A DNA stretch of 64,000 nt from Bacillus sp. BA3 (GTDB lineage: Bacteria > Bacillota > Bacilli > Bacillales > DSM-1321), in assembly GCA_002835675.1 (NCBI GenBank), contig PIZR01000005.1, positions 186,001 through 250,000 of the forward strand, given 5' to 3'. Below the pieces are notes generated by a model. The model did no database searches. It saw only the letters and a program-made list of their open reading frames with translations, and was not told the DNA's origin. Below, piece by piece: positions 32,217-40,964 of this stretch. The position numbers and the translations under genes are program-made. Numbering within the stretch: the stretch's first letter is position 1; each line of letters opens with the position of its first letter.

Positions 32217-33555
32217 AAAGGGAGTACGTGAAATCGCTCTCGATATTTTGGAATCTGTAGAGAAAAACCAATCCTACAGTAACCTATTATTGAACAACTT
32301 GATTAAAAAGCACCAGTTATCCGTCGTGGACAGCGGTTTGCTTACAGAAATAAGTTACGGTACCATACAGCGTAAGATGACTTTGGATTATTATTTGAGC
32401 CCATATATTAAACAGCCTAAAAAAACGCAAAGCTGGGTCATTAATTTACTTAGGCTTTCCGTTTATCAAATGGTCTATTTAGATAAAGTGCCTGATCATG
32501 CAATCATTTTTGAGGCTGTCGAAATTTCCAAAAAACGCGGACACAAGGGTACATCTTCGATGGTCAATGGCGTCCTCCGTAACATCCAAAGGAATGGTGT
32601 TCCTTCTTTAGATGAAATTAAAGATGATCTGGAACGGCTTTCCATAGAAGTAAGTCATCCAATTTGGCTTGTAAAGCGTTGGGTAGAGCAATTTGGCTAT
32701 GAAAAAACCAAGGAAATGTGTGAAATCAATTTAACTGCGCCATTACAGACGGGTCGGGTTAATTTAAAAAAGATTTCACGCCGTGAACTGATCAGCATAT
32801 TAACGGAAGAAGGATATGATGTTGAAGCAAGTGAAGTCATTCCCGAAGCAATTGTCAGCTACAAAGGGAATCTTGCTCATTCGGAAAGCTATAAATTGGG
32901 TTATTTATCGATTCAGGACGAGAGTTCAATGCTTGTTGCCCATGCATTGGGTGCGAATGAAAATGATGCTGTACTCGATTGCTGTGCAGCACCTGGAGGG
33001 AAAACGACCCATATCGCAGAAGGCTTGACCACTGGACAAGTATATGCTCTCGACCTTCATGAGCATAAGGTCAAGCTCATTAAAGAGCAGGCGGAGCGCC
33101 TAAAGCTCAGAAACAATATTAAGACAATGGCCCTTGATAGCAGAAAAGTGCAAGAACACTTCAATAAGGAAGGTTTTGACAGGGTCCTGATCGATGCACC
33201 ATGTTCCGGGTTGGGAGTCATGCGCCGCAAGCCTGATGTAAAGTACACTAAAACAAAAGATGATATAATGAAACTCTCAAGTATACAAAAACAATTATTG
33301 GAATCGGCTGCCCCGCTTGTTAAGCAAGGCGGACGGTTAGTATATAGTACCTGTACGGTGGATAAAGAAGAAAATGACAAAGTCGCTGCAGCATTTTTGG
33401 AAAGCCACCCGGATTTTGAAAGCGATGCAACCTTGTCCGCAAGAATGCCTGAAAGCGTTCAGCCATTCATCGAGGGTCATACGCTGCAAGTTTTTCCGCA
33501 ATATTTTAGCAGTGACGGATTCTTTATTGCGAGTTTTAGAAAGAAGGTGCTGTAA
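32203..33555 (+). CDS. rsmB: 16S rRNA m5C967 methyltransferase RsmB
   Basis: A 450-residue methyltransferase with an N-terminal NusB-like RNA-binding domain (about 1-140) and a C-terminal SAM-dependent NOL1/NOP2 domain. SAM motif I is [17 protein letters not shown], motif IV is [15 protein letters not shown], and the catalytic cysteine is in [12 protein letters not shown]. It methylates C967 (E. coli numbering). The gene overlaps fmt by 14 bases and rlmN by 1. The ribosome site is GTTAGGAGAAC before the ATG. Confidence 0.96.
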   Translation: MKQTKKGVREIALDILESVEKNQSYSNLLLNNLIKKHQLSVVDSGLLTEISYGTIQRKMTLDYYLSPYIKQPKKTQSWVINLLRLSVYQMVYLDKVPDHAIIFEAVEISKKRGHKGTSSMVNGVLRNIQRNGVPSLDEIKDDLERLSIEVSHPIWLVKRWVEQFGYEKTKEMCEINLTAPLQTGRVNLKKISRRELISILTEEGYDVEASEVIPEAIVSYKGNLAHSESYKLGYLSIQDESSMLVAHALGANENDAVLDCCAAPGGKTTHIAEGLTTGQVYALDLHEHKVKLIKEQAERLKLRNNIKTMALDSRKVQEHFNKEGFDRVLIDAPCSGLGVMRRKPDVKYTKTKDDIMKLSSIQKQLLESAAPLVKQGGRLVYSTCTVDKEENDKVAAAFLESHPDFESDATLSARMPESVQPFIEGHTLQVFPQYFSSDGFFIASFRKKVL

Positions 33556-34649
33556 TGGCAGAAATCACCAAATCATCTAGAGTAAGAAAAGATACGACAC
33601 CAGAAAAACCATCGATTTACTCATTGGAGCTACACCAAATTAAAGATTGGCTTGTTCAAAATGGAGAAAAGGCATTCCGGGCCGATCAAGTATATGACTG
33701 GCTTTATAAAAAACGTGTCTCCAGTTTTGAAGATATGTCCAACCTTTCGAAATCATTACGGGATAAGCTGGAAGCGCAATTCACCTTCACAACTTTGAAA
33801 ACTTTGATTCAGCAAACATCCAATGACGGAACGATGAAGTTTTTATTTGAACTCCAAGATGGTTATTCGATAGAAACGGTGCTGATGCGCCATGAATACG
33901 GAAACTCCATTTGCGTGACAACACAGGTAGGATGTAGAATTGGCTGTACATTCTGTGCGTCGACATTAGGCGGTTTAAAGCGGAATCTTGAATCAGGGGA
34001 AATAGTTGCCCAAGTCGTAAAAGTTCAGCAAGCACTTGACGAATCGGAAGAACGTGTTAGTTCTGTCGTAATCATGGGTATAGGTGAACCGTTTGATAAC
34101 TACGATAATATGATGTCATTCTTGAAGAATATAAACCATGAAAAGGGCTTGAACATCGGGGCCCGTCATATTACCGTTTCCACAAGTGGGATCATTCCTA
34201 AGATCTATAAGTTTGCCGAAGAAAGCATGCAAATAAACTTTGCTGTTTCCCTTCATGCACCGAATACGGAATTGAGAAGTAAATTGATGCCGATCAATAA
34301 GGCCTACAAACTTCCAGACTTGATCGAAGCAATCAAGTACTATACAGAAAAAACAGGTCGCCGTGTAAGTTTTGAATATGGTCTATTCGGTGGCGAGAAT
34401 GATACAGTGGAGCACGCTGAAGAATTAGCAGCTTTAATAAAAGGGATAAAATGCCATGTCAACTTAATACCGGTTAACTATGTGCCTGAACGCAACTATG
34501 TACGAACACCTCGGGACCAAATTTTTGAGTTTGAAAAAACATTGAAGAAGCGCGGCATTAATGTAACGATCCGAAGGGAACAAGGCAGTGATATTGACGC
34601 AGCCTGCGGCCAGCTTCGGGCCAAGGAGCGCAAAGAAGAGACGAGGTGA
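33555..34649 (+). CDS. rlmN: Dual-specificity rRNA/tRNA adenine C2 methyltransferase RlmN
   Basis: A 364-residue radical SAM enzyme that methylates C2 of A2503 in 23S rRNA and A37 in some tRNAs. The [4Fe-4S] cysteines are Cys127, Cys131 and Cys134 in [11 protein letters not shown]. Cys351 in DAACGQL near the C-terminus is the methyl-carrying cysteine. The ATG overlaps the rsmB stop by one base. The length matches the family (363 in B. subtilis). RlmN is favoured over the resistance paralogue Cfr by gene order and overall similarity to RlmN. Confidence 0.96.
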   Translation: MAEITKSSRVRKDTTPEKPSIYSLELHQIKDWLVQNGEKAFRADQVYDWLYKKRVSSFEDMSNLSKSLRDKLEAQFTFTTLKTLIQQTSNDGTMKFLFELQDGYSIETVLMRHEYGNSICVTTQVGCRIGCTFCASTLGGLKRNLESGEIVAQVVKVQQALDESEERVSSVVIMGIGEPFDNYDNMMSFLKNINHEKGLNIGARHITVSTSGIIPKIYKFAEESMQINFAVSLHAPNTELRSKLMPINKAYKLPDLIEAIKYYTEKTGRRVSFEYGLFGGENDTVEHAEELAALIKGIKCHVNLIPVNYVPERNYVRTPRDQIFEFEKTLKKRGINVTIRREQGSDIDAACGQLRAKERKEETR

Positions 34650-34653
34650 CCCT

Positions 34654-35403
34654 ATGAGGGCGATATTTAGGACAGACCGTGGAAAAGTCCGCCAGCATAA
34701 TGAAGATAATGGCGGAATCTTTAAGAACTCGGAAGGCGTGCGCCTTGCCATCGTTGCAGATGGCATGGGCGGCCACCGCGCCGGGGATGTAGCCAGTGCA
34801 ATGACGATAGACCTTCTGAAAAAGGGCTGGGAAGCATCAACCGGAATCGAAACGGCAAATGAGGCCGAGGATTGGCTGAAGCAGCAAATCTTCTCGGTCA
34901 ATCAGTTGCTTTTTGAACATGCAGAAGCGAATACGGAATGTAAGGGCATGGGTACCACCATTGTTGCAGCCATTTGCACCGACAAGTTTGCTACGATTGC
35001 CAACATCGGGGACAGCCGGTGTTATTTGTATAATGAGAGCGGTTTTAAGCAGGTCACGGAAGATCATTCACTCGTTAACGAATTGGTCCGTTCCGGTCAG
35101 ATTTCGAAGGAAGATGCCGAAAACCATCCACGGAAAAATGTTTTATTACGAGCCTTGGGGACAGAAATGCAAGTGGAAATGGACATTATGACGGTCATCT
35201 TCGAAGAAAATGATTTACTGTTGCTTTGCTCGGATGGATTGACGAATAAAGTGAGTGAACAGGAACTGGAAGAAACGGTAACCAATGGACAGTCACTTGA
35301 AGAAAAGGCGAATTCATTAATAGATAAGGCCAATCACTATGGTGGGGAAGATAATATCACACTTGTGCTTGTTCAATTTACTGAAGAAAGTGAAAGCAGG
35401 TGA
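34654..35403 (+). CDS. prpC: PP2C-family protein phosphatase PrpC
   Basis: A 249-residue metal-dependent Ser/Thr phosphatase that opposes PrkC. PP2C motifs are in order: RGKVRQHNEDN, VADGMGGHRAGDVAS, GDSRCYLYNE, CSDGLTNKV and GGEDNITLVLV, giving the metal-binding aspartates. ATG 34654 follows GAGGTGA, 4 bases after rlmN ends. The open frame upstream overlaps rlmN. It lies 5 bases before prkC, the usual pair. Confidence 0.96.
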   Translation: MRAIFRTDRGKVRQHNEDNGGIFKNSEGVRLAIVADGMGGHRAGDVASAMTIDLLKKGWEASTGIETANEAEDWLKQQIFSVNQLLFEHAEANTECKGMGTTIVAAICTDKFATIANIGDSRCYLYNESGFKQVTEDHSLVNELVRSGQISKEDAENHPRKNVLLRALGTEMQVEMDIMTVIFEENDLLLLCSDGLTNKVSEQELEETVTNGQSLEEKANSLIDKANHYGGEDNITLVLVQFTEESESR

Positions 35404-35408
35404 ATTGA

Positions 35409-37442
35409 ATGTTGATTGGTAGAAGAATCAACGGCCGTTATAAGCTGCTCGAGATGGTAGGCGGCGGCGGTATGGCGAATGTTTACCTAGCAAGGGATAT
35501 GATCTTAGATAGGGATGTCGCATTGAAAATCCTTCGCATGGATTTTAATAATGACGAAGAGTTCATCAAGCGCTTCAATCGGGAAGCCCAATCGGCAACT
35601 AGTTTGGCCCATCCCAATATCGTAAGCATTTATGATGTTGGTGAAGAAGATTCCATCTATTATATTGTAATGGAATACGTTGACGGATTTACACTTAAGC
35701 AATACATACAAAAATATTATCCAATTCCAGTTGATGAGGCCTTGGATATCATGAGGCAAATTACGGCAGCGATTTCCCATGCCCATCATAATGGGATCAT
35801 TCATCGTGATATCAAGCCACAGAACATTTTGATTGATAAAGAAGGAACCGTCAAGATTACGGACTTCGGCATAGCATTGGCACTAAGTGCAACAAACATA
35901 ACGCAGACCAACGCAGTCTTGGGGTCGGTTCATTATTTATCTCCTGAACAGGCCAGAGGCGGTATGGCCAATAAGAAGTCGGACATTTATTCACTTGGCA
36001 TCGTCATGTTTGAATTGTTGACGGGAAGATTGCCATTTTCGGGTGAATCAGCCGTGTCGATTGCTCTTAAACATTTACAATCGGAAACTCCGTCGCCAAA
36101 ACGCTGGAACTCTGAAATACCCCAGAGTGTGGAAAATATTATCTTGAAAGCGACAGCCAAAGATTCATATTACCGCTATGAGAGCGTAGACTCGATGGAA
36201 GATGATATACGGACGTCGCTTAATCCTGAGCGTTCAAATGAACTGCCTTTTGCCATTCCCGAAGATCATGATGCAACAAAAGCCATCCCCGTCATAACGG
36301 ACGATCAGCTTTCCAGCGTCGATGAGACAATCATAAGGGGTCCTGAAAAAAACACTTTAGTTTATGTGGATGATGAGGAAACTGATTCTGAAGCAGAGAG
36401 TAAATCGAAAAAGAAACAGAAGAAACAAAAGAAACAGAAAAAACAAAAAAACAAGTCGGATCATAAAGGTAAAAAACGAAGAAACATGCCTGCAATCCTG
36501 GTGACCACCTTTTTAGTTCTCGCCCTGCTTGCTGTTTTATCTGTCACTGTTGTACCCCCCCTCCTTGTCTCGAAGGAAGTGACGATTCCAGACCTTAAAG
36601 GGGAAGAATTGGATGATGCCATTACTGAATTGCTTGAATTGGATTTGAAAGTTGGAGATACGATCGAGATTGAAGATGAAGTGGTTGAAGCTGGTCTTGT
36701 GATCAAAACCAACCCTAAGGAAGGTAAGACGGTCAAGGAAGGTGCAGTCATCGATATTTATCAAAGCATTGGTAAAGAGACGATTTCATTGTCAAGCTAT
36801 GAAGGTCGAGACTACTCTGATGTTAAATCCCTGCTTGAGAAAATGGGATTCAAAAACATAAGCGTGACCGAAAAATATGATGACAGTGCAGCCGGCACGA
36901 TCATTGAACAAACGCCCTCGGGTGCCACTGAGGTCGTACCATCCGAAACGGAGCTTGAGCTAACGGTCAGTAAAGGGGCAGATCTCCTGAGCTTGAAGAA
37001 CTTAACTGGGTTCAATAAAGCTGGCCTGGATGATTATTCCAGCGAAAGTGGTATAAAGATCGATGTCGAAGAAGAAATCTATGATGATTCCGTAGCGGAG
37101 GGGCTTGTCATTTCCCAGTCACCGGAACCTGCTACGAAGGTGGAAAAGGGCAGTACTGTGAAAGTGGTCATTTCAAAAGGGAAAGAAGAAATTCCTCCCA
37201 AGAGTGTAACGGAGGAAATCGAAATCGAGTATGATCCTGTTGAGCCAGGCAAAACACAAAAAATACAAATTTTCATCGAGGATATCGACAATAGCATGAC
37301 GGAGCCACAAGAAACATTCTATATATTGCGAGATGCGAAGAGAACGATCGAATTAATGGTTACCCCGGATAAGAAAGCAGGATATAAAGTCATGCGGGAC
37401 AATCAGGTCATCATTGACGAATCCGTCTCATATCCAGAATAA
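35409..37442 (+). CDS. prkC: Membrane Ser/Thr protein kinase PrkC with PASTA repeats
   Basis: A 677-residue sensor kinase. The cytosolic kinase domain (about 1-270) has GGGGMANVYLA, Lys40, catalytic Asp134 in HRDIKPQN and the DFG motif. A basic juxtamembrane linker contains four KKQ units (residues 335-346). One membrane helix follows (about 358-385, AILVTTFLVLALLAVL). Outside are three PASTA repeats (starting near EVTIPDLKG, TISLSSYEG, LLSLKNLTG), which bind muropeptides, then a beta-rich C-terminal domain. It controls spore germination and cell-wall functions in B. subtilis. It is somewhat longer than the B. subtilis protein. Confidence 0.96.
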   Translation: MLIGRRINGRYKLLEMVGGGGMANVYLARDMILDRDVALKILRMDFNNDEEFIKRFNREAQSATSLAHPNIVSIYDVGEEDSIYYIVMEYVDGFTLKQYIQKYYPIPVDEALDIMRQITAAISHAHHNGIIHRDIKPQNILIDKEGTVKITDFGIALALSATNITQTNAVLGSVHYLSPEQARGGMANKKSDIYSLGIVMFELLTGRLPFSGESAVSIALKHLQSETPSPKRWNSEIPQSVENIILKATAKDSYYRYESVDSMEDDIRTSLNPERSNELPFAIPEDHDATKAIPVITDDQLSSVDETIIRGPEKNTLVYVDDEETDSEAESKSKKKQKKQKKQKKQKNKSDHKGKKRRNMPAILVTTFLVLALLAVLSVTVVPPLLVSKEVTIPDLKGEELDDAITELLELDLKVGDTIEIEDEVVEAGLVIKTNPKEGKTVKEGAVIDIYQSIGKETISLSSYEGRDYSDVKSLLEKMGFKNISVTEKYDDSAAGTIIEQTPSGATEVVPSETELELTVSKGADLLSLKNLTGFNKAGLDDYSSESGIKIDVEEEIYDDSVAEGLVISQSPEPATKVEKGSTVKVVISKGKEEIPPKSVTEEIEIEYDPVEPGKTQKIQIFIEDIDNSMTEPQETFYILRDAKRTIELMVTPDKKAGYKVMRDNQVIIDESVSYPE

Positions 37443-37465
37443 TTTTATTAATTAGGAGTGTGGTT

Positions 37466-38347
37466 ATGCCCGAAGGAAAAATTATCAAAGCATTAAGTGG
37501 ATTTTATTATGTCCTTGATGGTGAAGAGGTCTATCAATGCCGTGGAAGGGGCCTGTTCAGGAAGAATAAGGTAACCCCGCTCGTGGGTGATTATGTTGTT
37601 TTTGAAGCGGAAAATAAAACGGACGGGACCGTGACCGAAATAAAACCGCGAAAGAATGAATTGATACGTCCGCAAATCTCGAATGTAGACCAGGCAATCC
37701 TTGTCTTTTCGGCAGTAGAACCTGATTTCAGTCCGGCATTGCTTGATCGATTCCTCGTACTGATTGAAGATAACGAAATTGAACCGATTATCGTGGTGAC
37801 GAAACTGGACTTGGTTACAGCTGAAAACCAAAAGAAATTGTCTCAGTATATCAAGGACTATCAGAAACTTGGCTATACTGTCCTGGAAACATCTTCTGTT
37901 ACCGCTGGAGGAATTGAAGAACTAGTGCCGTATTTAGAAGGAAAAACCAGTGTATTTGCCGGGCAGTCAGGTGTTGGGAAATCTTCTTTGCTGAATGCAA
38001 TCAATCCTGAATTGGCTTTAAAGACGGATGATATTTCTTCACACTTGGGACGTGGGAAGCATACCACCCGCCACGTTGAATTGATTCATATCGGCTCTGG
38101 ACTTGTCGCGGATACTCCAGGGTTCAGTTCACTTGAATTCATGGAAATGGAAGCTGAAAGGTTATCCTATTGCTTCCCGGAAATGCATAAGCATGGGGAA
38201 GACTGTAAATTCAGGGCTTGCCTGCACGATAAAGAACCAAAGTGTGCAGTGAAGGGAGCGGTTGATGCCGGGGAAATTCCACGTTATCGATATGAACATT
38301 ATATGCAATTCCTAGAAGAAATCAGAGATAGAAAGCCGAGGTATTAA
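37466..38347 (+). CDS. rsgA: Ribosome small-subunit-dependent GTPase RsgA
   Basis: A 293-residue circularly permuted GTPase of 30S maturation. N-terminal OB fold (about 1-65), then G4 (VVTKLDL), G1 (GQSGVGKSSLLNAI) and G3 (DTPGFSS), the order that marks the permutation. A C-terminal zinc finger has Cys/His residues in the EDCKFRACLH region. Also called YloQ/CpgA. ATG 37466 is 7 bases from AGGAG (37454-37458). A GTG at 37460 is too close to that site. It follows prkC, and PrkC phosphorylation of this GTPase is known in B. subtilis. Confidence 0.96.
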   Translation: MPEGKIIKALSGFYYVLDGEEVYQCRGRGLFRKNKVTPLVGDYVVFEAENKTDGTVTEIKPRKNELIRPQISNVDQAILVFSAVEPDFSPALLDRFLVLIEDNEIEPIIVVTKLDLVTAENQKKLSQYIKDYQKLGYTVLETSSVTAGGIEELVPYLEGKTSVFAGQSGVGKSSLLNAINPELALKTDDISSHLGRGKHTTRHVELIHIGSGLVADTPGFSSLEFMEMEAERLSYCFPEMHKHGEDCKFRACLHDKEPKCAVKGAVDAGEIPRYRYEHYMQFLEEIRDRKPRY

Positions 38348-38348
38348 A

Positions 38349-38996
38349 ATGGTTAAAATCGCACCATCCATTTTATCAGCTGACTTTGCAAAATTGGGAG
38401 AAGAAATTCTTGATGTGGAAAGGGGCGGAGCGGATTTAATCCATGTAGATGTCATGGATGGGCATTTCGTGCCGAATATAACGATAGGCTCACTAATTGT
38501 CGATGCTATCCGTCCCATAACAAAGCTTCCGCTTGATGTTCATTTAATGATCGAACAACCAGATCGTTATATCGAGGCCTTTGCGAAAGCAGGAGCCGAT
38601 TATATAACTGTTCATGTAGAGGCATGCACACACTTGCATCGGACGATCCAATTGATTAAATCTTTTGGTGTAAAGGCAGGCGTGGTGCTTAATCCAGCCA
38701 CTCCAGCTTCATTGATCCAACCTATAATCGAAGATATTGACATGGTATTGTTGATGACGGTCAATCCTGGTTTTGGCGGACAAAAGTTCATTAAATCCGT
38801 TCTTCCCAAAATTGCCGAAGTGAAGGCGATGGCGGAAATGTATAATCAAAATCTGGAAATAGAGATTGATGGTGGAGTAAATGAAGAAACGGCTAAACTA
38901 TGTATTGAACAAGGGGCGACAATCCTTGTGGCTGGCTCGGCAATATATAATCAAGAAGATCGAAACGCAGCGATTCAAAAGATTCGGGGAAAGTGA
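38349..38996 (+). CDS. rpe: Ribulose-5-phosphate 3-epimerase
   Basis: A 215-residue TIM-barrel metalloenzyme that interconverts ribulose 5-phosphate and xylulose 5-phosphate in the pentose phosphate pathway. The metal ligands lie in HVDVMDGHFVPN, DVHLMI and IDGGV. The NPGFGGQKF phosphate motif is intact. It starts one base after the rsgA stop, behind GCCGAGG. It is followed by a terminator. Confidence 0.96.
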   Translation: MVKIAPSILSADFAKLGEEILDVERGGADLIHVDVMDGHFVPNITIGSLIVDAIRPITKLPLDVHLMIEQPDRYIEAFAKAGADYITVHVEACTHLHRTIQLIKSFGVKAGVVLNPATPASLIQPIIEDIDMVLLMTVNPGFGGQKFIKSVLPKIAEVKAMAEMYNQNLEIEIDGGVNEETAKLCIEQGATILVAGSAIYNQEDRNAAIQKIRGK

Positions 38997-39000
38997 TATA

Positions 39001-39043
39001 AGCCGACACTATCATATTCGTATGATGGTGATCGGCTTTTTTT
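39001..39043 (+). terminator. Terminator after rpe
   Basis: Arms AGCCGA (39001-39006) and TCGGCT (39032-39037), with an inner ATCATA/TATGAT pair (39011-39016, 39021-39026), are followed by a T run to about 39043. Confidence 0.88.
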
Positions 39044-39098
39044 ATCAATCAAACATAGGGATCTTTGATATGAATATGTAAAGAAAAGGATGATTTCG

Positions 39099-39752
39099 AT
39101 GATTATTAGTATTATGGCTGGAGGTCCGGAATGTTTTTGGCCGGATCTGACATGGTATAAGGAGAAGACTGACCTTTGGGTCGGGGTTGACAGGGGAGTA
39201 TGGTCTTTGCTTGAAAAAGGTATCGAACCTAGATTCGGTTTTGGGGATTTTGATTCAGTTTCGGAAGGTGAATACAGGAAAATTGAGCAAAGGCTGGAAC
39301 AAATCAATCTATATTCTTCGGAAAAGGATGAAACGGATTTAGAGATCGCATTTAAATGGGCAATAGGGCAAAAGCCAAGTGAAATTCACATTCTGGGCGC
39401 AACAGGGGGAAGAATGGACCATTTTCTTGGGAATATCCAGCTGCTCCAAAAAGAAAGTGTCCTCCCTCATCATGGCGATATGGATATATACATAGTCGAT
39501 CGGCAAAATATATTCACGGTAAAGACAGCAGGTTCATATGAGGTCGCTGCTTTAAAAGATAAGAAATACTTGTCATTGCTCCCCGTAACGGCTGAAGTCA
39601 CCGGCATTGCACTTTCGGGTTTCAAATACCCGCTGGATGATGCAAGCTTGGAAATAGGTTCGACGCTTTGCATCAGCAATGAACTAATTTCCGAATCTGG
39701 GAATGTTTCATTTGAGAAAGGCATATTAATGGTGATAAGAAGCAGTGATTAA
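39099..39752 (+). CDS. thiN: Thiamine pyrophosphokinase
   Basis: A 217-residue kinase that converts thiamine to thiamine diphosphate (formerly YloS). The N-terminal ISIMAGGPE loop, GVDRGVWSLLEKGI and GFGDFDSVS hold the conserved acidic residues. The ATGGRMDHFLGNIQLL segment is the family signature. ATG 39099 gives MIISIMAGGP, aligning with Bacillus, and is 8 bases after AAAGGA (39085-39090). ATG 39090 overlaps that site and is less likely. Confidence 0.93.
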   Translation: MIISIMAGGPECFWPDLTWYKEKTDLWVGVDRGVWSLLEKGIEPRFGFGDFDSVSEGEYRKIEQRLEQINLYSSEKDETDLEIAFKWAIGQKPSEIHILGATGGRMDHFLGNIQLLQKESVLPHHGDMDIYIVDRQNIFTVKTAGSYEVAALKDKKYLSLLPVTAEVTGIALSGFKYPLDDASLEIGSTLCISNELISESGNVSFEKGILMVIRSSD

Positions 39753-39773
39753 AATTCATGCTTAGAGCAGATT

Positions 39774-39802
39774 CGGATATAATTACGATCATCCTATATC
39801 CG
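39774..39802. repeat. Inverted repeat upstream of spoVM
   Basis: CGGATATA (39774-39781) and TATATCCG (39795-39802) form a perfect 8-base inverted repeat 13 bases apart in the thiN-spoVM gap. No T run follows. It may be a processing structure or a regulatory site for spoVM. I cannot identify a clear sporulation sigma-E promoter next to it. Confidence 0.45.
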
Positions 39803-39874
39803 CTTAAAAGCTTATGTTGTAATAGAAAAATTCCACTTCATCTTTAATTGTGGGATGCAAAGAGGAGGGGCATG

Positions 39875-39955
39875 ATGAAATTTTATACGATTAAATTGCC
39901 AAAAGTTCTGGGCAGTTTGGTAAGGGCTATGCTCGGAGCGTTTAAAAAAGGCTGA
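39875..39955 (+). CDS. spoVM: Stage V sporulation protein M
   Basis: A 26-residue amphipathic peptide beginning MKFYTIKLPK and ending GAFKKG, the exact length and near-exact sequence of B. subtilis SpoVM. It inserts in the convex forespore membrane, anchors SpoIVA for spore-coat assembly and inhibits FtsH. Pro9, needed for curvature sensing, is present. The start at ATG 39875 (second of two adjacent ATGs) lies 6 bases after AGGAGG (39863-39868). It proves the host has endospore genes. In B. subtilis it is made in the mother cell under sigma-E. Confidence 0.95.
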   Translation: MKFYTIKLPKVLGSLVRAMLGAFKKG

Positions 39956-39967
39956 TACTTATCTCCA

Positions 39968-40002
39968 TGACACCTCTCAAATTAAGGGAGGTGTTATTTT
40001 TT
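39968..40002 (+). terminator. Terminator after spoVM
   Basis: ACACCTC (39970-39976) pairs with GAGGTGT (39988-39994), followed by TATTTTTT. It directly follows the spoVM stop. Confidence 0.87.
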
Positions 40003-40112
40003 CGGTAAAAAGGGGCGGCCATCCATTAATGGGTGAAGGCTCCCTCCTTGATGCAGGAAAGACCTGATCAACGACTTGAAACCATCCCCATTAAATACTG
40101 GCCATTACAAGT

Positions 40113-40136
40113 AAAAAGGCATCCTAAGAGGATGCC
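40113..40136 (-). terminator. Terminator of rpmB
   Basis: Read on the minus strand, GGCATCCT and AGGATGCC (plus-strand 40129-40136 and 40118-40125) form a hairpin with a 3-base loop, followed by TTTTT (plus-strand AAAAA 40113-40117). It sits just after the rpmB stop. Confidence 0.88.
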
Positions 40137-40142
40137 GTAACA

Positions 40143-40331
40143 TTATACGCGTTCTACTTTGCCCGATTTAAGAGCTCTTGCAGAAACGTATACACGTTTA
40201 GGTTTACCGTCAACTAAAATACGTACTTTTTGAAGGTTAGCGCCCCATGTACGCTTGCTAGCGTTCATTGCGTGAGAGCGGCTGTTACCAGAACGAGTTC
40301 TTCTTCCAGTGATTACACATTTACGTGCCAT
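40143..40331 (-). CDS. rpmB: 50S ribosomal protein L28
   Basis: A 62-residue bL28. It begins [20 protein letters not shown] and contains the family core [15 protein letters not shown]. It lacks the full set of zinc cysteines, since only Cys5 is present. A strong TTAGGAGGG lies before the ATG on the minus strand. The gene is transcribed against its neighbours, a conserved layout in Bacillus, and faces away from yloU. Confidence 0.96.
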   Translation of the reverse strand: MARKCVITGRRTRSGNSRSHAMNASKRTWGANLQKVRILVDGKPKRVYVSARALKSGKVERV

Positions 40332-40465
40332 GTCAAATTCCCTCCTAACTACAACAAGCTTAAGTTTTTCGCAGTCGTCTTAAGTCTTTGTAAAATACTT
40401 TAATAATTTATCATACCTACCGTTAGAATGCAATACTTCAGTTAATTACTTTCAAGAAAAAAACC

Positions 40466-40494
40466 TTGACATACATACTTCAAAATTGAATTAT
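40466..40494 (+). promoter_or_regulatory. Probable promoter of yloU-yloV
   Basis: A perfect TTGACA at 40466-40471 with AATTAT at 40489-40494 (17-base spacer, 4 of 6). TATATA at 40492-40497 is an alternative -10 with a long spacer. It is in the rpmB-yloU divergent gap of 252 bases. Confidence 0.55.
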
Positions 40495-40583
40495 ATATAG
40501 TACCGTAAGACATTTACTTTTAAAACCATAGACATTATAGTAAAATGTCTTTAGTTGATTTGATTTTTGGGAGGGAAAAGAAA

Positions 40584-40946
40584 ATGTCTATCGAATTACA
40601 AACGAAGTATGGACAAATTGATATCTCTAATGAGGTTATCGCTACTGTAGCAGGCGGCGCAGCCGTGGATTGCTACGGAATTATAGGAATGTCTTCCAAA
40701 AAACAATTTAAAGACGGCATTGCCGAAATTTTAAGAAAAGAAAACTTTACTAAAGGTGTAATTGTCCGACAAGAAGAGGAAGAAGTTCATATCGATATGT
40801 ATATTATCGTAAGTTATGGAACGAAAATCTCGGAAGTTGCACATAATGTGCAATCAAAGGTAAAGTACACCCTGGACAAAACTGTAGGATTAGCTGTTGA
40901 TTCCGTCAACATTTTTGTACAGGGAGTTCGTGTGACGAACCCTTAA
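40584..40946 (+). CDS. yloU: Asp23/Gls24 family envelope protein YloU
   Basis: A 120-residue protein of the Asp23/Gls24 family (DUF322), alpha-beta proteins often tied to the cell envelope or alkaline stress. The start motif MSIELQTKYGQIDISNEVIA and the internal GIIGMSSKKQFKDGI are characteristic. ATG 40584 is 7 bases from GGGAGGGA (40569-40576). The earlier ATG 40545 lies before this site. It precedes yloV by 18 bases, and this pair is conserved in Bacillota. The biochemical role is unknown. Confidence 0.92.
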   Translation: MSIELQTKYGQIDISNEVIATVAGGAAVDCYGIIGMSSKKQFKDGIAEILRKENFTKGVIVRQEEEEVHIDMYIIVSYGTKISEVAHNVQSKVKYTLDKTVGLAVDSVNIFVQGVRVTNP

Positions 40947-40964
40947 GTATAGGAGGAAAGTTTT

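Noticed and set aside
36411..36446. Short tandem repeat considered as a CRISPR or minisatellite
   Set aside because: The repeat is in frame within prkC, has 9-base units without spacers and encodes a Lys/Gln linker.
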